Notes: a model not told the origin generated them from the letters alone. 38,769 nt of DNA from an uncultured Clostridia bacterium (GCA_937889655.1 CALBZG010000157.1:1-38769); one strand, 5' to 3'. Counted from the first letter of the stretch, positions 21,474 through 31,329 are shown. Numbers and translations are program-made.

Positions 21474-24400
21474 ATGGTTAAGCGTATCTATGTAGAAAAG
21501 AAAGAAGGCTTTGATGTCGAGGCCAGAGGACTTCTGGAGGACATCAGGCAGAATCTTGGCCCTAAAGGTCTGACTGGCCTTCGGGTCATCAACAGATATG
21601 ATATGGACGGGATCACCGACGAAATATATGCCCGTGCGAAACATACGATTTTTTCCGAGCCGGCGATAGATCATACCTATGATGAAGCATTACCGCCTAT
21701 GCCGGATTCTGTTTTTTTTGCTGTTGAATATCTGCCGGGGCAATATGACCAGCGGGCGGATTCCGCTGAGCAATGCATCAGGCTTATCGCTTCGGAATCA
21801 GAGCCAGAGGTCAGATTTGCAAGAGTGATCGTTTTGGAAGGCGGATTAGCTGAGAAAGATTTAGATGCCATAAAAAACTACTGCATCAACCCTGTAGACT
21901 CAAGGGAAGCAGCCCTTGCAAAGCCTCAAAAACTGGCATTGGAAAGCGAAATACCAGCTGACGTTGCTGTTCTGTCGGGTTTTGTCGACATGGCTGCCGA
22001 GGAGTTGGATATTTTCAGAAACGATATGGGATTGGCTATGAGCCGTGCAGACCTGGATTTTGTCTTGGATTACTTTAAGAATGAAGAAAAAAGAAATCCG
22101 ACGATCACCGAAATAAAAGTGATCGACACATATTGGTCGGATCACTGCCGTCACACTACATTCAATACCAATCTAAACTACATCAGTTTTGATGAAGGCC
22201 CTTACCCGCAGTTGGTCAAAGAGGCCTTTGAAGAATATCTTTCCATGAGGAAAGAGGTTTATGCAGACAGGGAAAAGGATATTTCCCTGATGGATATAGC
22301 ATGCCTGGGAGCAAAATATCTTAAGAAAAACGGCCTATTGTCTGATCTGGACGAATCCGAGGAAATCAATGCCTGCAGCATCAAAGTCAAGGCAAAAATC
22401 GACGGCAGGGATGAAGACTGGCTGGTGATGTTTAAAAACGAGACTCATAACCATCCTACTGAAATTGAACCTTTCGGAGGAGCTGCCACATGCCTTGGAG
22501 GAGCGATAAGAGACCCGCTTTCAGGAAGGGTCTATGTTTATCAGGCTATGAGAGTCACGGGTTCGGGAGATCCAAGGAAACCTGTCAAAGATACATTGCC
22601 GGGGAAACTGCCTCAAAGGAAAATCACCATAGGAGCCGCTGCAGGGTACAGTTCATACGGTAACCAAATCGGTCTGGCTACTGGCCAGGTTTCAGAAATA
22701 TACCATGAAGGGTACATAGCGAAGCGTATGGAAGTAGGCGCCGTGATCGGAGCTGCTCCTGCGGAATATGTAAAAAGAAAAAGCCCGTCATGCGGTGACG
22801 TGATCATATTGGTGGGTGGAAGGACCGGAAGGGACGGATGCGGCGGTGCCACAGGTTCATCGAAGGAGCATACGGAAGAATCCATAAATATTTGCGGCGC
22901 TGAAGTCCAGAAAGGCAATCCGCCGGTTGAACGCAACATACAAAGACTATTCAGAAGAAAGGAAGCCGCCGGACTGATCAAGAAGTGCAATGATTTCGGT
23001 GCCGGAGGAGTATCTGTTGCCATCGGAGAGCTTGCAGACAGCATTGATGTTGAGCTGGATCGTGTTCTTAAAAAATATGAAGGCCTTGATGGAACGGAAC
23101 TGGCGATCTCGGAGTCACAGGAACGTATGGCCGTCGTTGTTTCGGCATCCGATGCAGCGACTTTCATTCAATATGCTGATGAAGAAAACCTGGAAGCCGT
23201 AGCCGTAGCCACGGTCACCGATACAGGCAGATTCAGAATGAAATGGAGAAACACATGCATCCTGGATCTTAGCAGAGAATTCCTGAACACCAACGGCGTC
23301 CGCCAGGAAGCCGAAGTAGCCATAAAAAATTATGAAAATATCAAAGCTGCAGCGGCAGCGTTGGAAATAACTGAAGCTATTGATGAACCCGATATCAGAA
23401 AGAAAGCCGAAATATATCTCGGGGACCTGAATTGCTGCAGTCAAAAAGGCCTGATCGAAAGATTCGACAGCACCATCGGAGCAGGAACAGTATCGATGCC
23501 TCTGGGAGGGTCCTGCCAGATGTCGCCTGCAGTTGGAATGGCAGCGAAACTGCCAGTGTTGTACGGCAATACGGAAACTGCTACATTGATGACCTATGGA
23601 TTTGATCCATTTTTGTCATCTGCGAGCCCCTTCCATGGCGCGATGGCTGCAGTTGTGGATTCTGCTACCAAAATCGCCGCAATGGGAGGCAACTATGCCA
23701 ATATAAGGCTTTCCTTCCAAGAATATTTTGAGAAAATGACAGAAAATCCAGAAAGCTGGGGCAAGCCTTTTTCTGCACTACTGGGTGCACTCAAAGCCCA
23801 GAAGGAACTGGAATTGCCGGCGATTGGCGGCAAGGACAGCATGTCCGGGACTTTTATGGATATCCATGTACCGCCGACATTGATATCCTTCGCTGTTTGC
23901 GTTACCGAAGCTTCGAGGGTGATTTCCACGGATTTTAAGAAAAAAGGAAGCCAGATCATTCTCCTTCAGGCGGATAAGGATGAAAACGAAACCGTTGACT
24001 TCGCACAATACAGAGCCAATATGAGCAAAATGGCAGAACTGACATCTGCCGGCAAAATCCTTTCTGCAAACACCATCGGAAGAGGCGGGATCTTTATTTC
24101 GACTGTTAAAATGATCGTCGGAAATAAAATCGGCGCGGAACTGAAAAATCTGCGAGAAGACGAGATCTTTAAAGCCATGTACGGGTCACTGATCCTTGAA
24201 GTCCCGAAAGACGCAGCCGTCGATGAACTTTTTGCCGGTACGAATTATAGAAAAATCGGAAACACTGTGCCAAAAGGAGAATTGAAAATAGAAGCAGATC
24301 ATTGCGCATCGCTCAATTTCTCCCTCGAAGAAATTTGGGCATGCTGGTCGAAACCATTGGAAAGCGTATTCCCGGCCAGAACATCGGATCACCGGAACAA

Positions 24401-25271
24401 GGAAGACAAAACAAAAATCGAAGTTCTGTCCTGGACTCAAAGGCTTGATATCAAACCGTTGACCAGAATCTCCAAGCCTCGGGTGCTGATACCGGTTTTC
24501 CCGGGTACAAATTGCGAGATCGATTCGAAGAAAGCCTTCGAAAAAGCAGGCGGAGAAGTGGAGCTGCACATATTACGCAACCTGACTCAGCATTCCCTTG
24601 CAGAATCCATCAGAGAACTTGAGAAGAAAATACGGCAAAGCCAGATCGTGATGATCCCTGGAGGATTCTCCGGTGGAGACGAACCAGACGGTTCAGCCAA
24701 GTTCATAACAGCTGTATTCCGGAATCCGGCTGTGGGTGATGCGATCATGGAATTGATTGACAACAGGGAAGGTCTGATGCTTGGAATATGCAACGGATTC
24801 CAGGCGCTGATCAAGCTAGGCCTTGTTCCGTATGGAAAGATACTGGATACAGACGAGGAATTCCCGACACTGACATACAACAAAATAGGGCGGCACCAGT
24901 CGAAGTTGATCAAAACACGGATCGCGTCGGTCAAATCTCCTTGGATGGCGGGGACTAGCGTAGGAGATATCCATACGATACCGGTTTCCCACGGCGAAGG
25001 CCGTTTCATCGCCAACCAGGAGGTGATCGGAGAGCTGATCGCCAATGGACAGATCGCTACTCAGTATGTAGACTTCAAAGGTCGTCCATCCATGGATATC
25101 AACTACAATCCGAATTATTCCACGCTAGCCATTGAGGGCATCACATCCCCTGATGGCAGGATCCTTGGAAAAATGGGACATTCCGAACGAATCGGACAGT
25201 ACCTTTACAAAAATGTCGACGGCAGCAAAGATCAGAAGATCTTCGAGTCCGGTATCAAATATTTTATCTAG
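21474..25271 (+). CDS. purL: Phosphoribosylformylglycinamidine synthase, single large chain
   Basis: 1265-residue enzyme that converts FGAR, ATP and glutamine to FGAM (fourth step of purine synthesis). It has the N-terminal domain, linker, two AIR-synthase-like halves (FKNETHNHPTEIEPFGGAATCLGG first half; GGKDSMSGT second) and a C-terminal class I glutaminase beginning near 1000 with the nucleophile C1106 (GICNGFQAL) and the later HGEGRF histidine-glutamate part. This is the fused form, in contrast to the PurS-PurQ-PurL split of Bacillus. ATG 21474 follows an AGAGGGGG site. First gene of the purine operon; the next gene starts 10 bases later. Confidence 0.96.
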   Translation: MVKRIYVEKKEGFDVEARGLLEDIRQNLGPKGLTGLRVINRYDMDGITDEIYARAKHTIFSEPAIDHTYDEALPPMPDSVFFAVEYLPGQYDQRADSAEQCIRLIASESEPEVRFARVIVLEGGLAEKDLDAIKNYCINPVDSREAALAKPQKLALESEIPADVAVLSGFVDMAAEELDIFRNDMGLAMSRADLDFVLDYFKNEEKRNPTITEIKVIDTYWSDHCRHTTFNTNLNYISFDEGPYPQLVKEAFEEYLSMRKEVYADREKDISLMDIACLGAKYLKKNGLLSDLDESEEINACSIKVKAKIDGRDEDWLVMFKNETHNHPTEIEPFGGAATCLGGAIRDPLSGRVYVYQAMRVTGSGDPRKPVKDTLPGKLPQRKITIGAAAGYSSYGNQIGLATGQVSEIYHEGYIAKRMEVGAVIGAAPAEYVKRKSPSCGDVIILVGGRTGRDGCGGATGSSKEHTEESINICGAEVQKGNPPVERNIQRLFRRKEAAGLIKKCNDFGAGGVSVAIGELADSIDVELDRVLKKYEGLDGTELAISESQERMAVVVSASDAATFIQYADEENLEAVAVATVTDTGRFRMKWRNTCILDLSREFLNTNGVRQEAEVAIKNYENIKAAAAALEITEAIDEPDIRKKAEIYLGDLNCCSQKGLIERFDSTIGAGTVSMPLGGSCQMSPAVGMAAKLPVLYGNTETATLMTYGFDPFLSSASPFHGAMAAVVDSATKIAAMGGNYANIRLSFQEYFEKMTENPESWGKPFSALLGALKAQKELELPAIGGKDSMSGTFMDIHVPPTLISFAVCVTEASRVISTDFKKKGSQIILLQADKDENETVDFAQYRANMSKMAELTSAGKILSANTIGRGGIFISTVKMIVGNKIGAELKNLREDEIFKAMYGSLILEVPKDAAVDELFAGTNYRKIGNTVPKGELKIEADHCASLNFSLEEIWACWSKPLESVFPARTSDHRNKEDKTKIEVLSWTQRLDIKPLTRISKPRVLIPVFPGTNCEIDSKKAFEKAGGEVELHILRNLTQHSLAESIRELEKKIRQSQIVMIPGGFSGGDEPDGSAKFITAVFRNPAVGDAIMELIDNREGLMLGICNGFQALIKLGLVPYGKILDTDEEFPTLTYNKIGRHQSKLIKTRIASVKSPWMAGTSVGDIHTIPVSHGEGRFIANQEVIGELIANGQIATQYVDFKGRPSMDINYNPNYSTLAIEGITSPDGRILGKMGHSERIGQYLYKNVDGSKDQKIFESGIKYFI

Positions 25272-25281
25272 GAGGGTCAAC

Positions 25282-25764
25282 ATGAAAGCAGCAATCGTAA
25301 TGGGCAGCAAATCCGATTATCCCATCGTTCAGAAAGCCGAAAATTTGCTGAAAGAGTTCGGCGTAGAGTGTGAAACAAGGATCATTTCAGCCCACAGGAC
25401 GCCTGCCGCTGCAGCAGAATTCGCTGCAGGCGCTGAAGAAAAAGGAATCGAAGTGATCATAGCAGCAGCAGGCATGGCGGCTCACCTGGCCGGTGTATTG
25501 GCCGCATTCACCACACTGCCGGTTATAGGCATACCAATGAAGTCGGATGCACTTTCCGGCCTGGATGCCCTCTTGTCAATGGTGCAGATGCCGAAAGGCG
25601 TTCCGGTGGCTGTAGTGGCCATCAATGGCGCTGAAAATGCAGCCTTGCTGGCCGTTCAGATCCTGAGCCTAAAATATCCGCAATTGGGAGAAGAAATGAA
25701 GAAATATAAGAAGAAGATGGAAGAAACCATAACAGCATTGGATAAAGAAATGCTGCAAAGTTGA
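25282..25764 (+). CDS. purE: N5-carboxyaminoimidazole ribonucleotide mutase
   Basis: 160-residue small octameric mutase/carboxylase making CAIR. Family motifs GSKSDYPIV near the start and ISAHRTP at about 40-46, followed by GMAAHLAGVLAAFTTLPVIG. AGGAGGG 6 bases upstream fixes the ATG at 25282; an open frame reaching back to 25132 overlaps purL and is not the start. It looks like the class I type that works on N5-CAIR from PurK, yet no purK is in the operon; PurK could be elsewhere or the enzyme could use CO2 and AIR directly. Confidence 0.94.
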   Translation: MKAAIVMGSKSDYPIVQKAENLLKEFGVECETRIISAHRTPAAAAEFAAGAEEKGIEVIIAAAGMAAHLAGVLAAFTTLPVIGIPMKSDALSGLDALLSMVQMPKGVPVAVVAINGAENAALLAVQILSLKYPQLGEEMKKYKKKMEETITALDKEMLQS

Positions 25765-25788
25765 TAAACGTGAAAGGGAGATGATCAA

Positions 25789-26496
25789 ATGGAAAAACTC
25801 GAAATGTTGTATGAGGGAAAAGCAAAAAAAGTATACAAAACCGACGACGAAAAACTATTTATTATTGACTATAAAGACGATGCTACAGCTTTTGACGGCC
25901 AGAAAAAAGGGCAGATATTGGGCAAAGGCGTGATCAACAATACCATGGCCAATATAATCTTTCAGATGTTGGAAGACAGAGGCATACCGACCCATTTCGT
26001 CAAGCAGCTTTCAGAAAGGGAAACATTGGTCAAAGCCGTTCAGATATTGCCGCTGGAGGTTATTATAAGGAATGTGGCAGCAGGTTCCTTTTCTAAAAGA
26101 TATGGAGTTGAAGAAGGAAGATCTTTAGCCAGGACAGTATTGGAATTTTCCTATAAAAATGACGACTTGCATGATCCGCTGATCAATGATGACCATATAC
26201 TGGCCCTGGAGCTTGCAACGGAAGAGCAGTTGGCGCAAATCAAAAAATATGCTTTCGCAATCAATGATGCGTTGAAGGAGTACTTCCTTGCCCGGGATTT
26301 GAAGCTGATAGACTTCAAACTCGAATTCGGCCTTTTTGACGGAGCCATTATTTTGGCTGACGAGATCTCTCCGGATACTTGCCGGCTTTGGGATGTGCAT
26401 ACCAATGAGAAGATGGATAAGGACAGATTCAGAAGAGACCTGGGGAATGTGGAAGAAACCTATCAGGCAGTGCTGGAGCGAATCAAGAAACAATAA
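25789..26496 (+). CDS. purC: SAICAR synthetase
   Basis: 235-residue ATP-dependent ligase joining aspartate to CAIR. Family features: LYEGKAKKVYKTDDE at the N-terminus, the LPLEVIIRNVAAGSFSKRYG centre, and the DEISPDTCRLWD motif near 195. Length matches the short bacterial PurC. GGGAGATG precedes the ATG. 24 bases after purE and 53 before purM; no terminator on either side. PurB, the lyase needed for the next step, is not in the window. Confidence 0.97.
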   Translation: MEKLEMLYEGKAKKVYKTDDEKLFIIDYKDDATAFDGQKKGQILGKGVINNTMANIIFQMLEDRGIPTHFVKQLSERETLVKAVQILPLEVIIRNVAAGSFSKRYGVEEGRSLARTVLEFSYKNDDLHDPLINDDHILALELATEEQLAQIKKYAFAINDALKEYFLARDLKLIDFKLEFGLFDGAIILADEISPDTCRLWDVHTNEKMDKDRFRRDLGNVEETYQAVLERIKKQ

Positions 26497-26549
26497 AAAG
26501 CAATCACTTTACAGATTAATTTGCTGCTGTAGGCGGCGAGGGGAGCAAG

Positions 26550-27593
26550 ATGATGAGTTCGGAAAAAGATGAATTGACTTATAAAAAGGCTGGTGTAGAC
26601 ACTAAAGAAGCGGAAAAAGCGGTCGGCATGATGAAACCCTTTGTAAACAGAACCATGAATCCCAATGTTTTAAGGGGGATCGGCGGCTTCGGCAGCCTGT
26701 TCAAGCTGGATGTCAAAGATATGAAAGAACCTGTGCTGGTATCAGGTACCGACGGGGTCGGCACAAAACTGAAAATCGCTTTTATGATGGACAAACACGA
26801 TACAGTAGGAATCGACTGTGTGGCCATGTGCGTGAATGATGTGCTGTGCCAGGGCGCGAAACCATTGTTTTTCCTGGACTATATCGCTACTGGGAAGTTG
26901 AAAGCCGAAAAAATCGCTGAAATCGTAAAAGGCGTGGCAGAAGGCTGTGTACAGGCAAATAGTGCCCTGGTCGGAGGCGAAACTGCTGAAATGCCTGACT
27001 TTTACAGCGAAGGCGAATACGATATGGCTGGATTTTCTGTCGGAGTAGTGGATCGGGAAAAAATGATCACCGGCGACACGATCTCAATCGGAGATAAAAT
27101 CATAGGCATCGCATCCAGCGGGATCCATAGCAATGGATATTCACTGGTTAGAAAAATATTTTTCGACAAAATGAATAAGAGCGTCAATGATCAGGTGCCG
27201 GAACTCGGCATGACTTTGGGAGAGGCTTTACTCACACCAACAAGAATATACGCAAATGCTTGTGAAGCCGTATGCTCGAAATACGAAGTGAAAGGCATCG
27301 CCAATATTACCGGTGGCGGATTTTTTGAGAATATCCCGAGAATTTTGCCAGGCGGGACCGCTGCCCGGATTAATACCGAAACATGGAAGATCCCTGCATT
27401 GTTCCAATATATCAGCGAATGCGGCAATGTTGCCCGGGAGGAAATGTTCGCGACCTTCAACATGGGTATTGGGATGATGATGGTCGTGGATCCTGAGATC
27501 GCCGATGCCGTGGTGCAGACGTTGAAAGAATCAGGCGAAGAAGCCTATCTGATCGGTGATATCGTTTCGGGCCAGGGGGTTTCCCTTGAATAG
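26550..27593 (+). CDS. purM: Phosphoribosylformylglycinamidine cyclo-ligase (AIR synthetase)
   Basis: 347-residue ATP-dependent ligase closing the imidazole ring (FGAM to AIR). Motifs include SGTDGVGTKLKIAF, the ALVGGETAEMPDFY stretch, GIASSGIHSNGYSLVRK and NITGGGFFENIPR. A gcGAGGGGAG site precedes two consecutive ATGs (26550, 26553); either may be used. The end overlaps the purN start by 8 bases, so purM and purN are translationally coupled. Confidence 0.97.
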   Translation: MMSSEKDELTYKKAGVDTKEAEKAVGMMKPFVNRTMNPNVLRGIGGFGSLFKLDVKDMKEPVLVSGTDGVGTKLKIAFMMDKHDTVGIDCVAMCVNDVLCQGAKPLFFLDYIATGKLKAEKIAEIVKGVAEGCVQANSALVGGETAEMPDFYSEGEYDMAGFSVGVVDREKMITGDTISIGDKIIGIASSGIHSNGYSLVRKIFFDKMNKSVNDQVPELGMTLGEALLTPTRIYANACEAVCSKYEVKGIANITGGGFFENIPRILPGGTAARINTETWKIPALFQYISECGNVAREEMFATFNMGIGMMMVVDPEIADAVVQTLKESGEEAYLIGDIVSGQGVSLE

Positions 27594-28191
27594 AAAGCTT
27601 CGTATATCGGTTCTGGTTTCCGGTGGAGGCACCAACCTGCAGGCGATCATCGACGGAATTGAAACCGGCGAAATCAAGGATGCCGAAATCGTTCAAGTCA
27701 TATCCAGCTCCCCAAAAGCCTATGCGCTGGAAAGAGCCACCAGGCACGGGATCAAAACACGTGTTATTGATAAGAATACATATCGTGAACAACAGGAGAG
27801 AAGCCAGGCGCTGCTGGATGCCCTTCAAGATGAAAAGACAGACCTGGTCGTTCTTGCAGGTTATATGAGCATTCTGGATGAAACGCTGGTCAAGGCTTTT
27901 AAAAATCGGATCATCAATATTCATCCGTCGCTGATCCCCCAATATTGCGGCCCGGGATATTACGGCATGCGAGTCCACCGGGCGGTGATAGATGCCGGAG
28001 AGAAGGAAAGCGGGGCCACGGTGCATTATGTGGATGAAGGCGTGGATACCGGACCGATCATCATGCAAAAAAAAGTTCCGATAACGGAAGGAGACACACC
28101 GGAAGCTTTAGCAGCACGTGTGTTGGAAATTGAACATTCCATCCTTTGCGAATCAATCAAAAAAATAGTAAAAAGCAGGGAGGACCGGTAA
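27586..28191 (+). CDS. purN: Phosphoribosylglycinamide formyltransferase
   Basis: 201-residue enzyme moving a formyl group from 10-formyl-THF to GAR. The N-terminus LRISVLVSGGGTNLQAII, the catalytic region NIHPSLIP and the VDEGVDTGPII motif with its aspartate are present. The start is set at TTG 27586, 8 bases after an AGGGGG site; the open frame reaches GTG 27556 within purM, but the TTG gives the normal N-terminus. It overlaps the purM stop, so translation is probably coupled. 82 bases follow before purF. Confidence 0.92.
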   Translation: MNRKLRISVLVSGGGTNLQAIIDGIETGEIKDAEIVQVISSSPKAYALERATRHGIKTRVIDKNTYREQQERSQALLDALQDEKTDLVVLAGYMSILDETLVKAFKNRIINIHPSLIPQYCGPGYYGMRVHRAVIDAGEKESGATVHYVDEGVDTGPIIMQKKVPITEGDTPEALAARVLEIEHSILCESIKKIVKSREDR

Positions 28192-28273
28192 GACAACTAA
28201 GATCGGCAAGACCAGAAAATACCGTGCGACTGCAACCAATATCGTTTTATTAATGAAGATTTAGGAGAGAAAT

Positions 28274-29704
28274 ATGGGCGGTTTATTAGGAGTTGTATCA
28301 AAAGAGGATTGCGTGACCGATCTTTTTTTCGGCACGGATTATCACTCGCACTTGGGCACCAAGCGGGGAGGCATGTGCGTGTTCGGAGAAAACGGATTCA
28401 CCAGAGGCATCCACAATATTGAGAATTCTCCGTTCAGAACAAAATTCGAGAGTGAAATCGACGAAATGAAAGGGCATATGGGAATCGGCAGCATCAGTGA
28501 CGGCGATCCGCAGCCGCTGACGATCCGCAGCAGACAAGGTGAATATGCCATCGGAACAGTAGGCAGGATCAATAACAAAAACCAGCTGGTGGAAGAATTC
28601 CTGAAAAAGGGATGCATGCAGTTCATGGCGATGAATGATGGTGATATCAATAATACCGAATTGGTGGCCACTCTGGTATCCACCGGAAAGGATATTGTGG
28701 AAGGCATCCGGATCGCTCAGGAAAAAGTCGAAGGATCCGTAACCATGCTGGTCCTCACCCCGGAAGGTCTGTATGCAGCCAGAGACAAATTCGGACGAAC
28801 GCCGATGATCCTTGGGAAAAAGAAGGGCGCATATTGCGCAGCTTCCGAATCCTTTGCGTTCGTCAATCTGGGATATAAAACTGTAAAGGAACTCGGCCCG
28901 GGAGAAATCGTGTTTATCAATACCGAAGGGTATACAACGGTTTCCGAACCTCATGAGGAGATGCGTATCTGTACTTTCCTCTGGACCTATTTCGGATATA
29001 CTACTTCGACCTACGAGGGTGTCAACGTTGAATTGATGAGAGGCCGGAACGGAGGCTATATTGCCGATCGGGACAAGGACGACGAGAGCGTGAAAGATGT
29101 TGATTACGTAGCAGGCGTGCCGGACAGCGGCGTTGCCCATGCTCTCGGATATGCAAACAGATCTAAGATCCCATATTCAAGACCTCTTATCAAGTATACG
29201 CCGACCTGGCCAAGGAGCTTCATGCTTCAGAAACAGAAAGCACGGGCCCTCATCGCGAGAATGAAGCTGATCCCTGTTTTCGAAGTGATAAACGGGAAAA
29301 AATTCGTCCTGGTGGATGACTCTATTGTCAGAGGCACTCAGCTGTCTGAGACGGTCAGATATCTTTATGAAAACGGCGCAAAGGAGATCCATGTAAGATC
29401 CGCATGCCCGCCTCTTGTATATGGTTGTAAATATCTGAACTTCTCAAGAAGCATCAGCGAATTGGATCTGATCACCCGAAGGGTGATCTGTAAACTGGAA
29501 GGCGTGGATAATGAAGATCTGTCGGCAGAAGTATTAAAAGAGTACGTCGACTCCAAATCAGAAAGACATGCAACGATGGTGGACGAAATTAGGAAGGAAC
29601 TGAAATTCACCAGCCTTAAATTCCAGGCGCTGGAGGATACGGTGAAAGCCGTGGGCATAGATGAATGCAAGCTTTGCACCTACTGCTGGAACGGCAAGGA
29701 ATAA
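28274..29704 (+). CDS. purF: Amidophosphoribosyltransferase-like protein with degenerate glutaminase site
   Basis: 476-residue PurF homologue in its normal place in the purine operon. The phosphoribosyltransferase part is sound: PRPP loop VLVDDSIVRGTQL, and cysteines equivalent to the Bacillus Fe-S ligands (ICTFLWTYFGY, PPLVYGCKYL, CTYCWNGKE). The glutaminase part is not: the protein begins MGGLLGVV where PurF has MCGIVGV, so the N-terminal nucleophile is Gly. By eye the arginine of GHVRYST is replaced (GIGSIS, 70-75), the oxyanion Asn of HNGN is Val (TVGRIN, 95-100), and the SDTE aspartate is Asn (NNTE, 126-129). AGGAGA precedes the ATG and no alternative start exposes a Cys. It may use free ammonia or a partner glutaminase. 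Related MGGFFG-type proteins exist in other anaerobes, from memory. Confidence 0.88.
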   Translation: MGGLLGVVSKEDCVTDLFFGTDYHSHLGTKRGGMCVFGENGFTRGIHNIENSPFRTKFESEIDEMKGHMGIGSISDGDPQPLTIRSRQGEYAIGTVGRINNKNQLVEEFLKKGCMQFMAMNDGDINNTELVATLVSTGKDIVEGIRIAQEKVEGSVTMLVLTPEGLYAARDKFGRTPMILGKKKGAYCAASESFAFVNLGYKTVKELGPGEIVFINTEGYTTVSEPHEEMRICTFLWTYFGYTTSTYEGVNVELMRGRNGGYIADRDKDDESVKDVDYVAGVPDSGVAHALGYANRSKIPYSRPLIKYTPTWPRSFMLQKQKARALIARMKLIPVFEVINGKKFVLVDDSIVRGTQLSETVRYLYENGAKEIHVRSACPPLVYGCKYLNFSRSISELDLITRRVICKLEGVDNEDLSAEVLKEYVDSKSERHATMVDEIRKELKFTSLKFQALEDTVKAVGIDECKLCTYCWNGKE

Positions 29705-29720
29705 ATAGGCTGTAAAAAAA

Positions 29721-29760
29721 TATTGAACAATATTGAACAATATTGAACAAAATTGAATGA
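29721..29760. repeat. Tandem 10-bp repeats upstream of purH
   Basis: TATTGAACAA occurs three times exactly (29721-29730, 29731-29740, 29741-29750) and once degenerate (AATTGAATGA, 29751-29760). The period is about one helical turn. Each exact junction contains the self-complementary CAATATTG. The array fills most of the purF-purH gap, with no promoter or terminator evident there. Confidence 0.9.
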
Positions 29761-29796
29761 ATAAGACCGGAAATTCATGAAGGGATAGTACAAAAA

Positions 29797-31329
29797 ATGA
29801 GAGCATTGCTGAGTGTTTCCGATAAGACGGGAATTATTGAATTTGCAAAAGAGTTGGAAGCCATGGGCGTCACGATCATATCCACTGGCGGGACCCATAC
29901 CAAGTTGACCGAAAGCGGGGTTAAAGTCCTTGGGATCTCGGAAGTGACGGGATTCCCTGAGTGCCTGGACGGCAGAGTGAAGACTCTCCATCCGAGCGTC
30001 CATGGGGGAATCCTGGCCATGAGGGACAACCCCGAGCACATGAAACAGCTTGAGAAACTGGGGATCGAGACGATCGATATCGTTGCGATCAATCTGTACC
30101 CATTTAAAGAAACTATTAAAAAGCCGGATGCGACACTGGAAGAAGCCATCGAGAATATCGACATCGGCGGACCGACCATGCTTCGTTCGGCGGCAAAAAA
30201 CCACAAGGATGTGGCGGTGATCTGCGATCCGGCGGATTATTCCTCGGTAATAAGGGAATTGAAGGAAACAGGGGAAATCTCCTATGATACGAAATACAAG
30301 CTGGCGTTGAAGGTTTTTCAGCATACGGCCGCATACGACGCCATGATTTCCGAATATCTGAGAAAACAGATCGATGCAGAAATTCCTCATAACCCAACTT
30401 TTACATTCGAGAAGATCCAGGATCTGAGATATGGAGAGAACCCTCATCAGAAAGCCAGTTATTACAGAGAGACCATTCCTCCAAAAGGATCCTTGGCCAA
30501 TGCCGTGCAGCTTCACGGCAAAGAACTTTCCTTCAATAACATCAACGACACCAACGGAGCACTGGCGACGCTGAAGGAATTTTCCGAGCCCGCGGTGGTT
30601 GCTGTGAAGCATGCAAATCCATGCGGCGTGGGGATCGGGAAAGACATCTATCAGGCCTATCGAAAAGCCTATTCCTGTGACCCGACTTCCATTTTCGGAG
30701 GGATCGTTGCTGCGAACAGGACTATCGACAAGGACACCGCTGAGGAGATCAATAGAATATTTATCGAAATCGTTATTGCCCCGGACTATACAGAGGATGC
30801 CCTGGCGATTCTTACCCAAAAGGCGAATATCCGGATTTTAAAACTGGAAGCGATCTCCGAACCTTCGCAAAATGTCATCGACTTCAAAAAAACTTCCGGT
30901 GGACTGTTGATCCAACAGGCGGACGATGCTATTTTAGACAAAACAACATTAAATGTTGTTACGGACAAAGCACCTGCCGAGGACGAGATACAAGACCTCA
31001 TTTTTGCCATGAAAGTGGTCAAGCAGATCAAATCCAATGGGATCGTTCTCGTGAAGGATGGAATGACCATTGGCGTGGGACCTGGCCAGGTAAATAGGAT
31101 CTGGGCCGTTCAGAACGCGATCCGTCAATCTCATTTTGATACAAAGGGAGCGGTCATGGCATCGGATGCGTTTTTCCCCTTCGATGACTGTGTGACGGCT
31201 GCAGCAGAGGCGGGAATTACTGCCATCATCCAGCCGGGAGGCTCAATCCATGACGACGCATCCATCGAAAAAGCAAATGAGCTGGGTGTGGCCATGGTAT
31301 TTACAGGCATGCGGCATTTTAAACATTAG
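29797..31329 (+). CDS. purH: Bifunctional AICAR transformylase / IMP cyclohydrolase
   Basis: 510-residue enzyme for the last two steps to IMP. N-terminal MGS-like cyclohydrolase (about 1-195; ALLSVSDKTGIIEFAKEL, STGGTHTKL, DGRVKTLHPSVHGG) and C-terminal transformylase (about 200-510; RYGENPHQKASYY, VKHANPCGVGIG, FPFDDCV, QPGGSIHDD). Full length. The site AAGGGA is about 12 bases before the ATG, rather far, and translation may depend partly on the upstream gene. The tandem repeats lie 36 bases upstream of the start. 10 bases follow before purD. Confidence 0.97.
   Translation: MRALLSVSDKTGIIEFAKELEAMGVTIISTGGTHTKLTESGVKVLGISEVTGFPECLDGRVKTLHPSVHGGILAMRDNPEHMKQLEKLGIETIDIVAINLYPFKETIKKPDATLEEAIENIDIGGPTMLRSAAKNHKDVAVICDPADYSSVIRELKETGEISYDTKYKLALKVFQHTAAYDAMISEYLRKQIDAEIPHNPTFTFEKIQDLRYGENPHQKASYYRETIPPKGSLANAVQLHGKELSFNNINDTNGALATLKEFSEPAVVAVKHANPCGVGIGKDIYQAYRKAYSCDPTSIFGGIVAANRTIDKDTAEEINRIFIEIVIAPDYTEDALAILTQKANIRILKLEAISEPSQNVIDFKKTSGGLLIQQADDAILDKTTLNVVTDKAPAEDEIQDLIFAMKVVKQIKSNGIVLVKDGMTIGVGPGQVNRIWAVQNAIRQSHFDTKGAVMASDAFFPFDDCVTAAAEAGITAIIQPGGSIHDDASIEKANELGVAMVFTGMRHFKH

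Noticed and set aside
28298..29140. 280-residue antisense ORF in purF
   Set aside because: Shadow of purF codon use; no ribosome site or recognizable domain. The same holds for the long antisense ORF over the 3' end of purF and the start of purH (29680-30819) and for that in etfA (37949-38719).
29721..29760. CRISPR-like array
   Set aside because: The units are 10 bases, directly adjacent, with no spacers and no cas genes nearby.
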